From contig JAQUCQ010000120.1 in NCBI GenBank assembly GCA_028686145.1, forward strand, positions 1 to 8,959: a stretch of DNA of 8,959 nt, in the 5' to 3' direction. Position 1 is the stretch's first letter, and the number at the start of each line of letters is the position of its first letter. The position numbers and the translations under genes are program-made. Source of the DNA: Desulfuromonadaceae bacterium. Lineage in GTDB: Bacteria > Desulfobacterota > Desulfuromonadia > Geobacterales > Pseudopelobacteraceae. The notes beneath the pieces are model-generated. The model was not told where the DNA came from. It did no database searches and saw only the letters and a program-made list of their open reading frames with translations. Of the stretch, positions 1 through 6,236 are shown piece after piece.

Positions 1-825
1 CAATGCGGTTGGCCGGTACGCTGTCCTGCACCGTTGCCCGGTTCGATTCTGCATTCAAAGCGCATTGTCGCTTATTATGGTAACCCGCTTTCAAAGAAGA
101 TGGGAGTTCTAGGTGAGTTGCCCAAGGAGGAAATGCTGCAGCATCTGAAAGGCGAAGTGGCCAAATGGCAGGCAGCTGATCCGGCGACCCCGGTACAGCC
201 GGCCCTGCATCTGATTGCAGTGGTTGCCCAAGGAGCCCCGGGTAATGATGGCAAATACCGAATGATAATGCCGGATAAAGTCATTAACCAGGTATATGGT
301 TGGGCTAAGGAAGCGGGTGCGGTCATGTTTATCGATATTCAAACGGGACATGACGATATTCGTTCGGTGTTGCCGCACTTTGAATGGATTTTGAAGAACC
401 CGGATGTACACCTGGGGATCGATCCGGAATTCAACCTGATAAAAAGCGGTAAAAAACCTGGCACAAAGATTGGTACTTACGATTCTGCCGATATCAATTA
501 CGTTTCCGGTTATCTGAAAGATCTGGTAAAAAAATATAATTTACCTCCCAAGATATTTATAGTGCACAGATTTACCCGTAATGGTGTCACAAATTCAAAA
601 AATATTGTGCTCCGCCCAGAAGTACAGATTGTGATGCACATGGACGGCTGGGGTGCCCCCTGGTTGAAACGCAATTCGTATAAGGAGTATGTTGTCTCCG
701 AGCCGGTACAGTATACCGGTTTCAAGCTCTTTTACCATAACGATACCAAGAAGGGAGATCCGTTGCTGACCCCGAAAGAGGTGCTTAAGCTAAATCCGAA
801 GCCGCTCTATATTCAGTATCAGTAG
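1..825 (+). CDS. Conserved protein of unknown function, 5'-truncated by the window edge
   Basis: The frame is open from base 1 to the TAG at 823-825, giving 274 visible residues. A TTG at base 34 could be read as a start, but the codons before it are also open and the protein already runs in a conserved-looking core (IVAYYGNP soon after), so the true start is probably upstream of the window. Recognisable blocks are AVMFIDIQTGH, a stretch with NPDVHLGIDPEF, KIGTYDSADINYVSGYL, PPKIFIVHRFTR and PVQYTGFKLFYHNDTKKGDP. From memory these match a family found in actinobacteria and Gram-negatives, often annotated as lipoprotein or hypothetical; the alternating hydrophobic strands and acidic motifs suggest a barrel-like, possibly glycosidase-like fold, but no activity is established. 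Any signal peptide would lie outside the window. The radical SAM gene begins 7 nt after the stop, so the two are probably co-transcribed. I am sure it is coding and unsure of its role. Confidence 0.83.
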   Translation, partial: QCGWPVRCPAPLPGSILHSKRIVAYYGNPLSKKMGVLGELPKEEMLQHLKGEVAKWQAADPATPVQPALHLIAVVAQGAPGNDGKYRMIMPDKVINQVYGWAKEAGAVMFIDIQTGHDDIRSVLPHFEWILKNPDVHLGIDPEFNLIKSGKKPGTKIGTYDSADINYVSGYLKDLVKKYNLPPKIFIVHRFTRNGVTNSKNIVLRPEVQIVMHMDGWGAPWLKRNSYKEYVVSEPVQYTGFKLFYHNDTKKGDPLLTPKEVLKLNPKPLYIQYQ

Positions 826-832
826 CCCTCGA

Positions 833-2335
833 ATGCTGCTCGTCTTCCCACCGCTTGCCAAGGCATGCGAGCCGCCACCCGGCATAGCCAGTCTTGCCGC
901 TTCATTGATAGCCTATGGGGTGCCATGCCGTCTGCTGGATGCCAATCTGGAAGGGCAGCTCTGGTTGCTGGAGCAGCCACAGCTCGCAACCGATACCTGG
1001 AGTCGCCGGGCTTACAAGGGGAGGTCACGCAACCTGGCCGCGCTACGTGATATCACAACGTACCAGTCTCCTGACCGTTATCGACGTGTCGTCAGCGATC
1101 TAAACCATATTCTGGCGCTCTCTGCTACCACTGGCGGCGTTGTCATTGGTCTTGCCGACTACCAGCACAACACTCTCTCGCCACTGCGCAGTTCCGACCT
1201 GATTGCTGCGGCGCAACAACCTGAACAGAATCCGTTCTTCCCTTATTTCAGTCAGCGGTTACCGGACGTTATCAACGGTGTCAGCACAGTCGGTTTTTCA
1301 CTCAACTATCTCAGCCAAGCGCTCTGCACTTTTGCAATGATTGGCTATGTTAGAAAGCGATATCCGACACTGAAAGTTGTTCTTGGTGGCGGACTGGTGA
1401 CTTCCTGGCTGCATCGCCCTGGCTGGTGCAGCCCTTTCGGCACACTGGTAGACCATTTGATTTCTGGGCCGGGAGAAGAACCGTTGTTAGCGCTACTTGG
1501 CAGGGATAGCGTGTTGAAACGGCATGTACCCCCCGATTACACGGCCATGCCGCTTGCGGAATATTTTTCGCCCGGACTGATTCTTCCCTATAGTGCCGGC
1601 AGAGGGTGCTACTGGAACCATTGCTCGTTCTGTCCGGAACGTGCTGAAGGGAACAGGTACTATCCTGTGCCGGTTTCTCATGTGCTGTCAGATCTTAGGC
1701 TCCTCGTTGAACAAACTGAACCGCGACTCATTCATCTGTTGGATAATGCCATCAGCCCGGGACTGCTGCATGCCCTCGCAAAGCATCCGCCGGGCGCTCC
1801 CTGGTACGGTTTTGCGCGAATTGACGAACATCTGGGTGACCTGGAATTTTGTAAAGCTTTAAAGCGCTCGGGGTGCGTGATGCTCAAACTTGGGCTGGAA
1901 TCGGGAGATCAGGGGGTTCTGGAGCGAATGGGCAAGGGGATCAATCTTGGAGTTGCTTCGCGGGTATTGAACAATCTCCACAATGCCGGGATTGCGGTTT
2001 ATTGCTATCTGTTGTTCGGTACGCCTGCGGAGACAGTGGTGGAGGCTCGTCGAACCCTGGAGTTTGTTACCGCTCATCACCAGACGATCAGCTTTCTTAA
2101 CCTGGCGTTATTTAATATGCCACTCTTTGGAGACGAGTCTCAGGAGTACGCACATACGCCGTTCTATGAAGGGGATCTCTCGCTCTATACCGCTTTTCGA
2201 CATCCAGGCGCCTGGGATCGTAAACAGGTGCGGCATTTTATCGATAGAGAATTTAAGCGGCATCCGGCAATAGCTGCAATAGTCAGGAACGATCCACGGT
2301 ATTTCAGTTCCAGTCATGCTGCATTGTTCTGTTGA
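833..2335 (+). CDS. B12-binding-domain radical SAM protein, substrate unknown
   Basis: The 500-residue protein opens with MLLVFPPLAKACEPPPGIAS and then LLDANLEG, the usual beginning of the cobalamin-binding Rossmann domain (about residues 1-235) found in BchE/methyltransferase-type radical SAM enzymes. The cobalamin-ligand motif DxHxxG reads DANLEG (residues 36-41), so no ligand histidine is seen there, as in many radical SAM relatives. The radical SAM core (about 245-460) carries GRGCYWNHCSFC with cysteines 259, 264 and 267: a CX4CX2C spacing instead of the classic CX3CX2C. GLESGDQGVLERMGKG (from about residue 353) fits the SAM/barrel region. Such proteins reductively cleave SAM and may methylate or rearrange an unactivated carbon; nothing here fixes the substrate. 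ATG 833 is chosen because the domain's first strand starts there. The Shine-Dalgarno is weak, so coupling to the gene ending 7 nt upstream is likely. Confidence 0.92.
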   Translation: MLLVFPPLAKACEPPPGIASLAASLIAYGVPCRLLDANLEGQLWLLEQPQLATDTWSRRAYKGRSRNLAALRDITTYQSPDRYRRVVSDLNHILALSATTGGVVIGLADYQHNTLSPLRSSDLIAAAQQPEQNPFFPYFSQRLPDVINGVSTVGFSLNYLSQALCTFAMIGYVRKRYPTLKVVLGGGLVTSWLHRPGWCSPFGTLVDHLISGPGEEPLLALLGRDSVLKRHVPPDYTAMPLAEYFSPGLILPYSAGRGCYWNHCSFCPERAEGNRYYPVPVSHVLSDLRLLVEQTEPRLIHLLDNAISPGLLHALAKHPPGAPWYGFARIDEHLGDLEFCKALKRSGCVMLKLGLESGDQGVLERMGKGINLGVASRVLNNLHNAGIAVYCYLLFGTPAETVVEARRTLEFVTAHHQTISFLNLALFNMPLFGDESQEYAHTPFYEGDLSLYTAFRHPGAWDRKQVRHFIDREFKRHPAIAAIVRNDPRYFSSSHAALFC

Positions 2336-2369
2336 ATACAGTTAAATATCACCTTACCTTTTGACGGTA

Positions 2370-2385
2370 TTGTGTTATAACACAA
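2370..2385. promoter_or_regulatory. Perfect 16-bp palindrome, candidate operator
   Basis: TTGTGTTATAACACAA is an exact inverted repeat with 8-bp half-sites and no spacer, located 24 bp before the ATG of the small membrane protein gene. It fully covers the candidate extended -10 element, which is the position expected for a repressor site. The TTGTG/CACAA ends recall CRP/FNR-family half-sites, but the spacing differs from TGTGA-N6-TCACA and from TTGAT-N4-ATCAA, so I do not assign a regulator. A palindrome without loop is a poor RNA terminator. The binding role is inferred from symmetry and position only. Confidence 0.45.
2373..2381 (+). promoter_or_regulatory. Candidate extended -10 promoter for the small membrane protein gene and fabI
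   Basis: TGT followed by TATAAC reads as an extended -10 (TGn-TATAAt with one mismatch). A start of transcription near 2388 would leave a leader of about 22 nt holding the AGGAG at 2400-2404. The nearby TTGACG at 2361-2366 is only 9 nt away from this -10 and cannot act as its -35. This lies in the 74-bp gap between the radical SAM gene and the next gene, the only gap of note in the + strand series from 1 to 5222. Confidence 0.4.
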
Positions 2386-2409
2386 ACCTCAAATAGTACA
2401 GGAGATGAC

Positions 2410-2739
2410 ATGGAAATTTTTGGCGGTTTCATGGTAATGATGAGCATTATAAGCCTTTTTTTGGCGGTGGTATGGTTAATCATGCCGTTCGTCGTATTTG
2501 CTATCAAAGGGAAGCAGGACCGTACGCTGGAAATTCTTGAAGCAATTGAAAAACGACTGGCAATTATCGAGACCCACATTCATCAGGGTAGTTCGCTTCA
2601 CTGTTCTGAAGCAGGTTCGGCAGGATCTCGCGATACTTCAGCAGGGTCATCAGATGAACTTCCAATTGATGATGCAGAAAATATTGTAGACATTGTTACC
2701 GAGAAAAACGGTATTGAAACACCACCCGCAGGGTTTTAA
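2410..2739 (+). CDS. Small single-helix membrane protein with coiled coil, unknown function
   Basis: This 109-residue protein has a clear AGGAG (2400-2404) five bases before its ATG. Residues about 5-32 are a continuous hydrophobic segment (GGFMVMMSIISLFLAVVWLI and onward to VVFAIK) ended by positive residues, giving one membrane helix with the C-terminus probably cytoplasmic. Residues about 34-58 (from GKQDRTLEILEAIEKRL onward) form a charged heptad-like helix likely to be a short coiled coil. The remainder is a Ser/Gly-rich then acidic tail, probably disordered. I recognise no named family. It lies 17 nt ahead of the fabI start and is likely in the same transcript, under the promoter/palindrome at 2370-2385. 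It could be a small scaffold or regulator at the membrane, but that is a guess. Confidence 0.77.
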   Translation: MEIFGGFMVMMSIISLFLAVVWLIMPFVVFAIKGKQDRTLEILEAIEKRLAIIETHIHQGSSLHCSEAGSAGSRDTSAGSSDELPIDDAENIVDIVTEKNGIETPPAGF

Positions 2740-2756
2740 ACTGGAGGATGCTAAAG

Positions 2757-3524
2757 ATGTTGTTGCGTGGAAAAAAAGTGGTAATTTTTGGAGTAGCAAA
2801 TGACAAGAGTATTGCGTGGGCGATTGCCCGGCTTTTTCATGAGCAGGGAGCTGAACTTGCGATAACGTACGCAGGTGAGGCATTTGAAAAGCGGGTTCGT
2901 CCGTTGGCAGAGTCGCTTGACGCTGCGGCGATACTTCCTTGTAATGTCACCAATGACGATGAGGTGGCTTCTGTCTTTACTGAACTTGGCAAAGTATGGG
3001 ACGGTGTTGATGTTATAATCCATGCAGTCGCCTTTGCAAACAAGGAAGAGCTGAAGGGTACAGTCCTGAATACTTCCCGTGAAGGTTTTGCCACAGCTAT
3101 GGACATAAGTGTTTACTCCTTTCTGGCAATCATGAAGGCAGCACAGCCGATGATGCAGGGGAGGAAAGGAGCCGCCTTGACGCTCAGCTATTACGGAGCG
3201 ATGAAAGTGTTTCCGAGCTATAATGTCATGGGTATTGCCAAGGCGGCACTGGAAGCGTCGGTTCGTTATCTGTCCGAGGCGGTTGGCCCGGAAGGTATCA
3301 GGGTAAATGCGATTTCTGCCGGCCCGATCCGCACTCTTGCCGCTGCGGGAGTCAACGGTTTTCACAGCATTCTCAATCACGTCGAAGCAAAAGCTCCGCT
3401 CAGAAGAACCATAACCCAGGAAGACGTTGCAAACTCGGCGCTCTACCTCTGCAGCGACCTGGCTGGCGGCGTCAGTGGAGAAATTCATTATGTTGATGGT
3501 GGGTATAATATTATAGGTCTGTAG
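2757..3524 (+). CDS. fabI: Enoyl-[acyl-carrier-protein] reductase (NADH), FabI
   Basis: FabI reduces trans-2-enoyl-ACP to acyl-ACP in the last step of each cytoplasmic fatty-acid elongation cycle. The product is a 255-residue short-chain dehydrogenase-like protein. Its nucleotide-binding start is VVIFGVANDKSIAWAIA, and the FabI signature SYYGAMKVFPSYNVMGIAK carries catalytic Tyr155-x6-Lys162 plus Tyr145. NAISAGPIRTLAAAG (from about 184) and the closing YVDGGYNI are also typical. The site matching E. coli Gly93 is Ala92, as in Gram-positive FabI proteins, so by itself it does not mean triclosan resistance. ATG 2757 is preferred over ATG 2748: the GGAGG at 2743-2747 sits 9 nt from the former but directly touches the latter. 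It is flanked closely by the small membrane protein gene (17 nt) and hflX (15 nt), indicating one transcript. Confidence 0.95.
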   Translation: MLLRGKKVVIFGVANDKSIAWAIARLFHEQGAELAITYAGEAFEKRVRPLAESLDAAAILPCNVTNDDEVASVFTELGKVWDGVDVIIHAVAFANKEELKGTVLNTSREGFATAMDISVYSFLAIMKAAQPMMQGRKGAALTLSYYGAMKVFPSYNVMGIAKAALEASVRYLSEAVGPEGIRVNAISAGPIRTLAAAGVNGFHSILNHVEAKAPLRRTITQEDVANSALYLCSDLAGGVSGEIHYVDGGYNIIGL

Positions 3525-3528
3525 TTTT

Positions 3529-3542
3529 GGAGTCGCCCCATT
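3529..3542 (+). promoter_or_regulatory. Ribosome binding site and AUU start codon of hflX
   Basis: GGAG (3529-3532, within TTTTGGAG just after the fabI stop) is followed by 7 nt and ATT at 3540-3542. In the hflX frame there is no ATG, GTG, TTG or CTG between the fabI stop (3522-3524) and TTG 3594, yet the codons from 3540 onward encode IKEAFGNLAGLKSSQ, which resembles the N-terminus of HflX homologues. The Shine-Dalgarno position therefore supports initiation at ATT. Confidence 0.65.
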
Positions 3543-5222
3543 AAAGAAGCTTTCGGTAATCTTGCAGGTTTAAAATCAAGCCAGATCCAGTCTTTGGAAC
3601 GCCTGTACCGCAGACGTGTCCCTGTTGCTGAATTCTGCTCCCATGATCTGGCTGTTCGCCTTGTCGAACTTTCAACTGAACTGCGCCGTCAAATCGGAAT
3701 TCTTGTCAGCCGCACCGGCAATGTGGAATATGTCATTGTCGGTGATGAAAAAGGCATGGTGATTCCCGAACTGCGCGATTACCCGCTTGGGAAAAGGGTC
3801 ATGCGCGGTCTGCGCTTGATTCACACTCACCTGAAAAACGAGTCGGTCTCTGAAGACGATCTGACCGACCTTTCCTTGTTGCGTTTTGATCTGCTGGCGG
3901 CTCTGCTGTACTCTCCCGCCAAGAGCCAGATTTACGCCCAGCTGGCCTGGCTGTCACCAGACCAAAGAGGGGCAAGCACCGTCGTTGACTCTGTTGTCGC
4001 GCTGGATCGAATTGACCTTGACTGCATTCACTTCATCCAGGAGCTGGAAGCCGATCTGGAAAAAGCGGCCCGCACAGCATCAAAAACCAAGGATGTTCTG
4101 GAACGTGCAATTCTGATTTCAGTAACGACTTCGGGAACCCGACAGGAAGCGGAAGATTCAATGGCTGAGTTGCGTGAACTAGCTCGCACTGCCAATGTGG
4201 AAGCACTTGACGAATTCATTCAGAGGCCGAAAAAACTTAATCCCCGTTTTCTGATGGGAGAGGGGATGGTGCGTGACGTCGTCATCAGGGCAATGCAACG
4301 GGGCGCCAGCATGCTGATCTTTGATCAGGAACTGACTCCGGCCCAGATGCGGTGTATTTCCGCGATGACTGAACTGAAAGTTATCGACCGTAGCCAACTG
4401 ATCCTAGACATATTTGCCCGGCGGGCGAAAACGCTTGACGGCAAGGTGCAGGTGGAGTTGGCTCAACTTAAATATTTGTTGCCGCGCCTGACCGGTCGTG
4501 GTGTGCAGATGTCACGGCTCATGGGGGGGATTGGTGGACGCGGGCCTGGGGAAACCAAACTGGAAACTGACCGACGCCGAATCCGTGACCGCATTGCCAG
4601 CTTGGAACGGGAACTCAAAGAACTTTCCCAAGGGCGTGATCAACGACGGAAACAGAGGGTCAAGGCCGGGGTGCCGATCATATCGATCGTCGGCTATACA
4701 AATGCTGGAAAATCGACTCTGCTGAACGCCTTGACCAAGAGTGATGTATTCACTGAGGACCTTCTGTTTGCAACGCTTGATACCTCCAGTCGTCGCCTCC
4801 GCTTCCCGCGCGATCGTGAAGTGATAATCACCGATACGGTTGGTTTTATCCGCTCTCTCCCGAAATCTCTGATGGGAGCTTTCAAGGCGACTTTGGAAGA
4901 GATGCGCGATGCCGATTTGTTGCTCCATGTGGTGGATGCGTCTCATCCTCGTTTTGAAGATCAGATTGCCCAGGTGCGTGCGATTCTGGCTGAATTGGAG
5001 TTGGGGGACAAACAGGAACTTCTGGTGTACAACAAGGCTGATATGTTGAATGACATGAAAAAGAAAGATATGGTTGCGTTTTTACGCGTTCGCCAGTCGG
5101 CCAGAACCCAGAACAGCGTAATGGTGTCGGCCTGTGACCGCAAGAGCCTTCAGCCTCTGATGGATGAACTGCAGAGAAGGTTCTGGGTTGAGGACAGAGA
5201 AATTACTCAAACTGCGCTTTAA
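3540..5222 (+). CDS. hflX: Ribosome-associated GTPase HflX, probable AUU start
   Basis: HflX binds the 50S/70S ribosome and splits stalled or hibernating ribosomes under stress. Numbered from ATT, the protein has 560 residues, about 130 longer than E. coli HflX owing to an N-terminal extension (about 1-185). The HflX core starts near AILISVTTSG (about 190), followed by the Gly-rich linker GGIGGRGPGETKLE (329-342) and a basic helix. The G domain shows GYTNAGKST (G1, from 385), FATLDTSSR (G2, from about 410), DTVGF (G3, from 432), NKAD (G4, 498-501) and SA (G5, about 530). The first usual start codon is TTG 3594, but it would remove the conserved-looking GNLAGLK segment and has no good Shine-Dalgarno. 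The gene follows fabI by 15 nt in the same frame, separated by a single TAG. Its 3' end overlaps the convergent yceH-like gene by 20 bp. Confidence 0.93.
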   Translation: MKEAFGNLAGLKSSQIQSLERLYRRRVPVAEFCSHDLAVRLVELSTELRRQIGILVSRTGNVEYVIVGDEKGMVIPELRDYPLGKRVMRGLRLIHTHLKNESVSEDDLTDLSLLRFDLLAALLYSPAKSQIYAQLAWLSPDQRGASTVVDSVVALDRIDLDCIHFIQELEADLEKAARTASKTKDVLERAILISVTTSGTRQEAEDSMAELRELARTANVEALDEFIQRPKKLNPRFLMGEGMVRDVVIRAMQRGASMLIFDQELTPAQMRCISAMTELKVIDRSQLILDIFARRAKTLDGKVQVELAQLKYLLPRLTGRGVQMSRLMGGIGGRGPGETKLETDRRRIRDRIASLERELKELSQGRDQRRKQRVKAGVPIISIVGYTNAGKSTLLNALTKSDVFTEDLLFATLDTSSRRLRFPRDREVIITDTVGFIRSLPKSLMGAFKATLEEMRDADLLLHVVDASHPRFEDQIAQVRAILAELELGDKQELLVYNKADMLNDMKKKDMVAFLRVRQSARTQNSVMVSACDRKSLQPLMDELQRRFWVEDREITQTAL

Positions 5223-5862
5223 ACTCTGCCATCAACCGCTGCAAGTCGAAAATTTCGTTTCGCAGGGCGGCAACTTCTTCCTCCAGCGTCGCAATGCGCT
5301 CATTTTCTGCCACCACTCGCTGCCGGGCAGCTTCGGGGCGCGCTTCGATACTGTCCTCGTTATTCTCCGGTATCCCGGAAAAAAGCTGGGCATAGCGTCC
5401 CTCTTTCCGCCCTGGTTGCCGTGCCATCAGGGTAACCAGCGGGTTTTCCCGCTGAATCAACTCCTGCAGTACCTCTTCAACTGCGGCCAGGTTGCCAAAC
5501 GGATGCATCCTCTCCCCCCGGGTACGCAACTCTCCAATAGTCTGCGGTCCACGTACCAGCAGCTCACAGATGATTGACATCTCGGCGGGCAGCAAACCCA
5601 AATTTTCTGCCAGCAGATGGCGATACTTCGGTACCCGGCCGCCATCGGCAGATAGCACCACCAGTTGTTTGAAACGGAGTGAATCCAAGGCCCGCACGAC
5701 AGCGTCTTCCGTCAGAGCCATCACCGGGTCACGGTTGGATTTCTGGTTGCAGGCGTTAGTGAGAGAGTTGAGTGACAGCGGGTAATATTCCGGTGTGGTC
5801 AGCTCCTTTTCTATCAAACTGCCTAACACACGTGCTTCAGTATCGTTAAGTGTCACATCCAC
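5203..5862 (-). CDS. yceH: YceH/DUF480 family protein
   Basis: The 219-residue protein matches the YceH/DUF480 family. It has the signature opening LNDTEARVLGSLIEKELTTP, then YYPLSLNSLTNACNQKSNRDP and, mid-protein, LLVRGPQTIGELRTRGERM. The family folds as two tandem winged-helix domains (about residues 1-80 and 85-170); DNA binding is suspected but the role is not settled. Residues about 186-216 form a predicted coiled coil (ENERIATLEEEVAALRNEI). The start is GTG at 5862-5860, supported by GAGG (complement of 5870-5873) 7 nt upstream; a nearby ATG at 5875 is out of frame and soon stops. It lies 19 nt after the DUF2288 gene, so these are co-transcribed. The stop lies inside hflX, giving a 20-bp tail-to-tail overlap with no visible terminator between them. 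Confidence 0.9.
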   Translation of the reverse strand: MDVTLNDTEARVLGSLIEKELTTPEYYPLSLNSLTNACNQKSNRDPVMALTEDAVVRALDSLRFKQLVVLSADGGRVPKYRHLLAENLGLLPAEMSIICELLVRGPQTIGELRTRGERMHPFGNLAAVEEVLQELIQRENPLVTLMARQPGRKEGRYAQLFSGIPENNEDSIEARPEAARQRVVAENERIATLEEEVAALRNEIFDLQRLMAEFKAQFE

Positions 5863-5881
5863 TTTTTAACCTCATGTTGAA

Positions 5882-6184
5882 TTAATGAAATGTCGGCATC
5901 TTTTCCTGGAACAGCACATACGGGCTGACAATCAGCATTGCGAACTTTTTGTGCTGATCCTCTTCCCATAAGCGGATTTTTGAGTCTGATGGCTTGCCGA
6001 TTTTGCCATTTTCAACCAGATTCTGTATAATTTCGACGTCATCGGCTGCAACTTTATGGGCGGTATCCGCCAAATCCAGAGAATCATCAACCAGAATCAG
6101 TCCGCCGCGATGCAAATGGGCTCGCAGAGAGCTCCACTCGGCTTCATCAATCGTAAGGGCCATTTCCTCTTTACTTGGTAGCAT
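5882..6184 (-). CDS. DUF2288 family protein
   Basis: This 100-residue soluble protein fits the DUF2288 family. It has an N-terminal helix with EAEWSSLRAHLHRGGLILVDD, a central DLADTAHKVAADDVEIIQNL with GKIGKPSD, and the characteristic ending in which an aliphatic strand runs into SPYVLFQE (compare the usual PWVLIQE). The family is small and has no established activity. The ATG at 6184-6182 is supported by AAGGAG (complement of 6191-6196) 6 nt upstream. It sits 52 nt downstream of the glycosyltransferase gene and 19 nt upstream of the YceH-like gene, so it is the middle gene of a minus-strand operon. Family assignment is by remembered motif pattern only. Confidence 0.8.
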   Translation of the reverse strand: MLPSKEEMALTIDEAEWSSLRAHLHRGGLILVDDSLDLADTAHKVAADDVEIIQNLVENGKIGKPSDSKIRLWEEDQHKKFAMLIVSPYVLFQEKMPTFH

Positions 6185-6236
6185 TTGTAACTCCTTCTTT
6201 TATATCTTTTGCTCTATTGGCCGCTGCATTTTTTTA

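Noticed and set aside
34..36. TTG as the start of the first gene
   Set aside because: The frame is open back to base 1 and the protein is already in a conserved-looking core, so this is more likely an internal codon of a gene starting outside the window.
2361..2366. TTGACG as a -35 box for the small membrane protein gene
   Set aside because: The only good -10 (TATAAC at 2376-2381) is 9 nt away, and nothing -10-like lies 16-18 nt downstream.
2837..2900. FabI Gly93-equivalent changed to Ala as a sign of triclosan resistance
   Set aside because: Alanine at this place, in an HxxAFANKEEL context, is normal in Bacillus- and Staphylococcus-type FabI, so it is not a special change.
2751..3488. Long minus-strand open frame across fabI (245 codons)
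   Set aside because: It is antisense to a well-conserved gene, has no recognisable protein features, and follows from codon bias of fabI.
4512..4946. Minus-strand open frame of 144 codons inside hflX
   Set aside because: It is antisense to the conserved GTPase domain; no Shine-Dalgarno or family resemblance seen.
5373..5391. TCCGG-N4-CCGGA hairpin inside the YceH-like gene
   Set aside because: The stem is 5 bp within coding sequence, with no T-run on the transcribed side; likely chance.
5164..5577. Plus-strand open frame running from the end of hflX into the YceH-like gene
   Set aside because: It is out of frame with hflX and antisense to yceH codons; translation shows no recognisable features.
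6215..6236. Run of seven T after GGCCGCTGC as a terminator
   Set aside because: No stem precedes it on the + strand, and on the - strand it lies between co-directional genes of one operon as an A-run.
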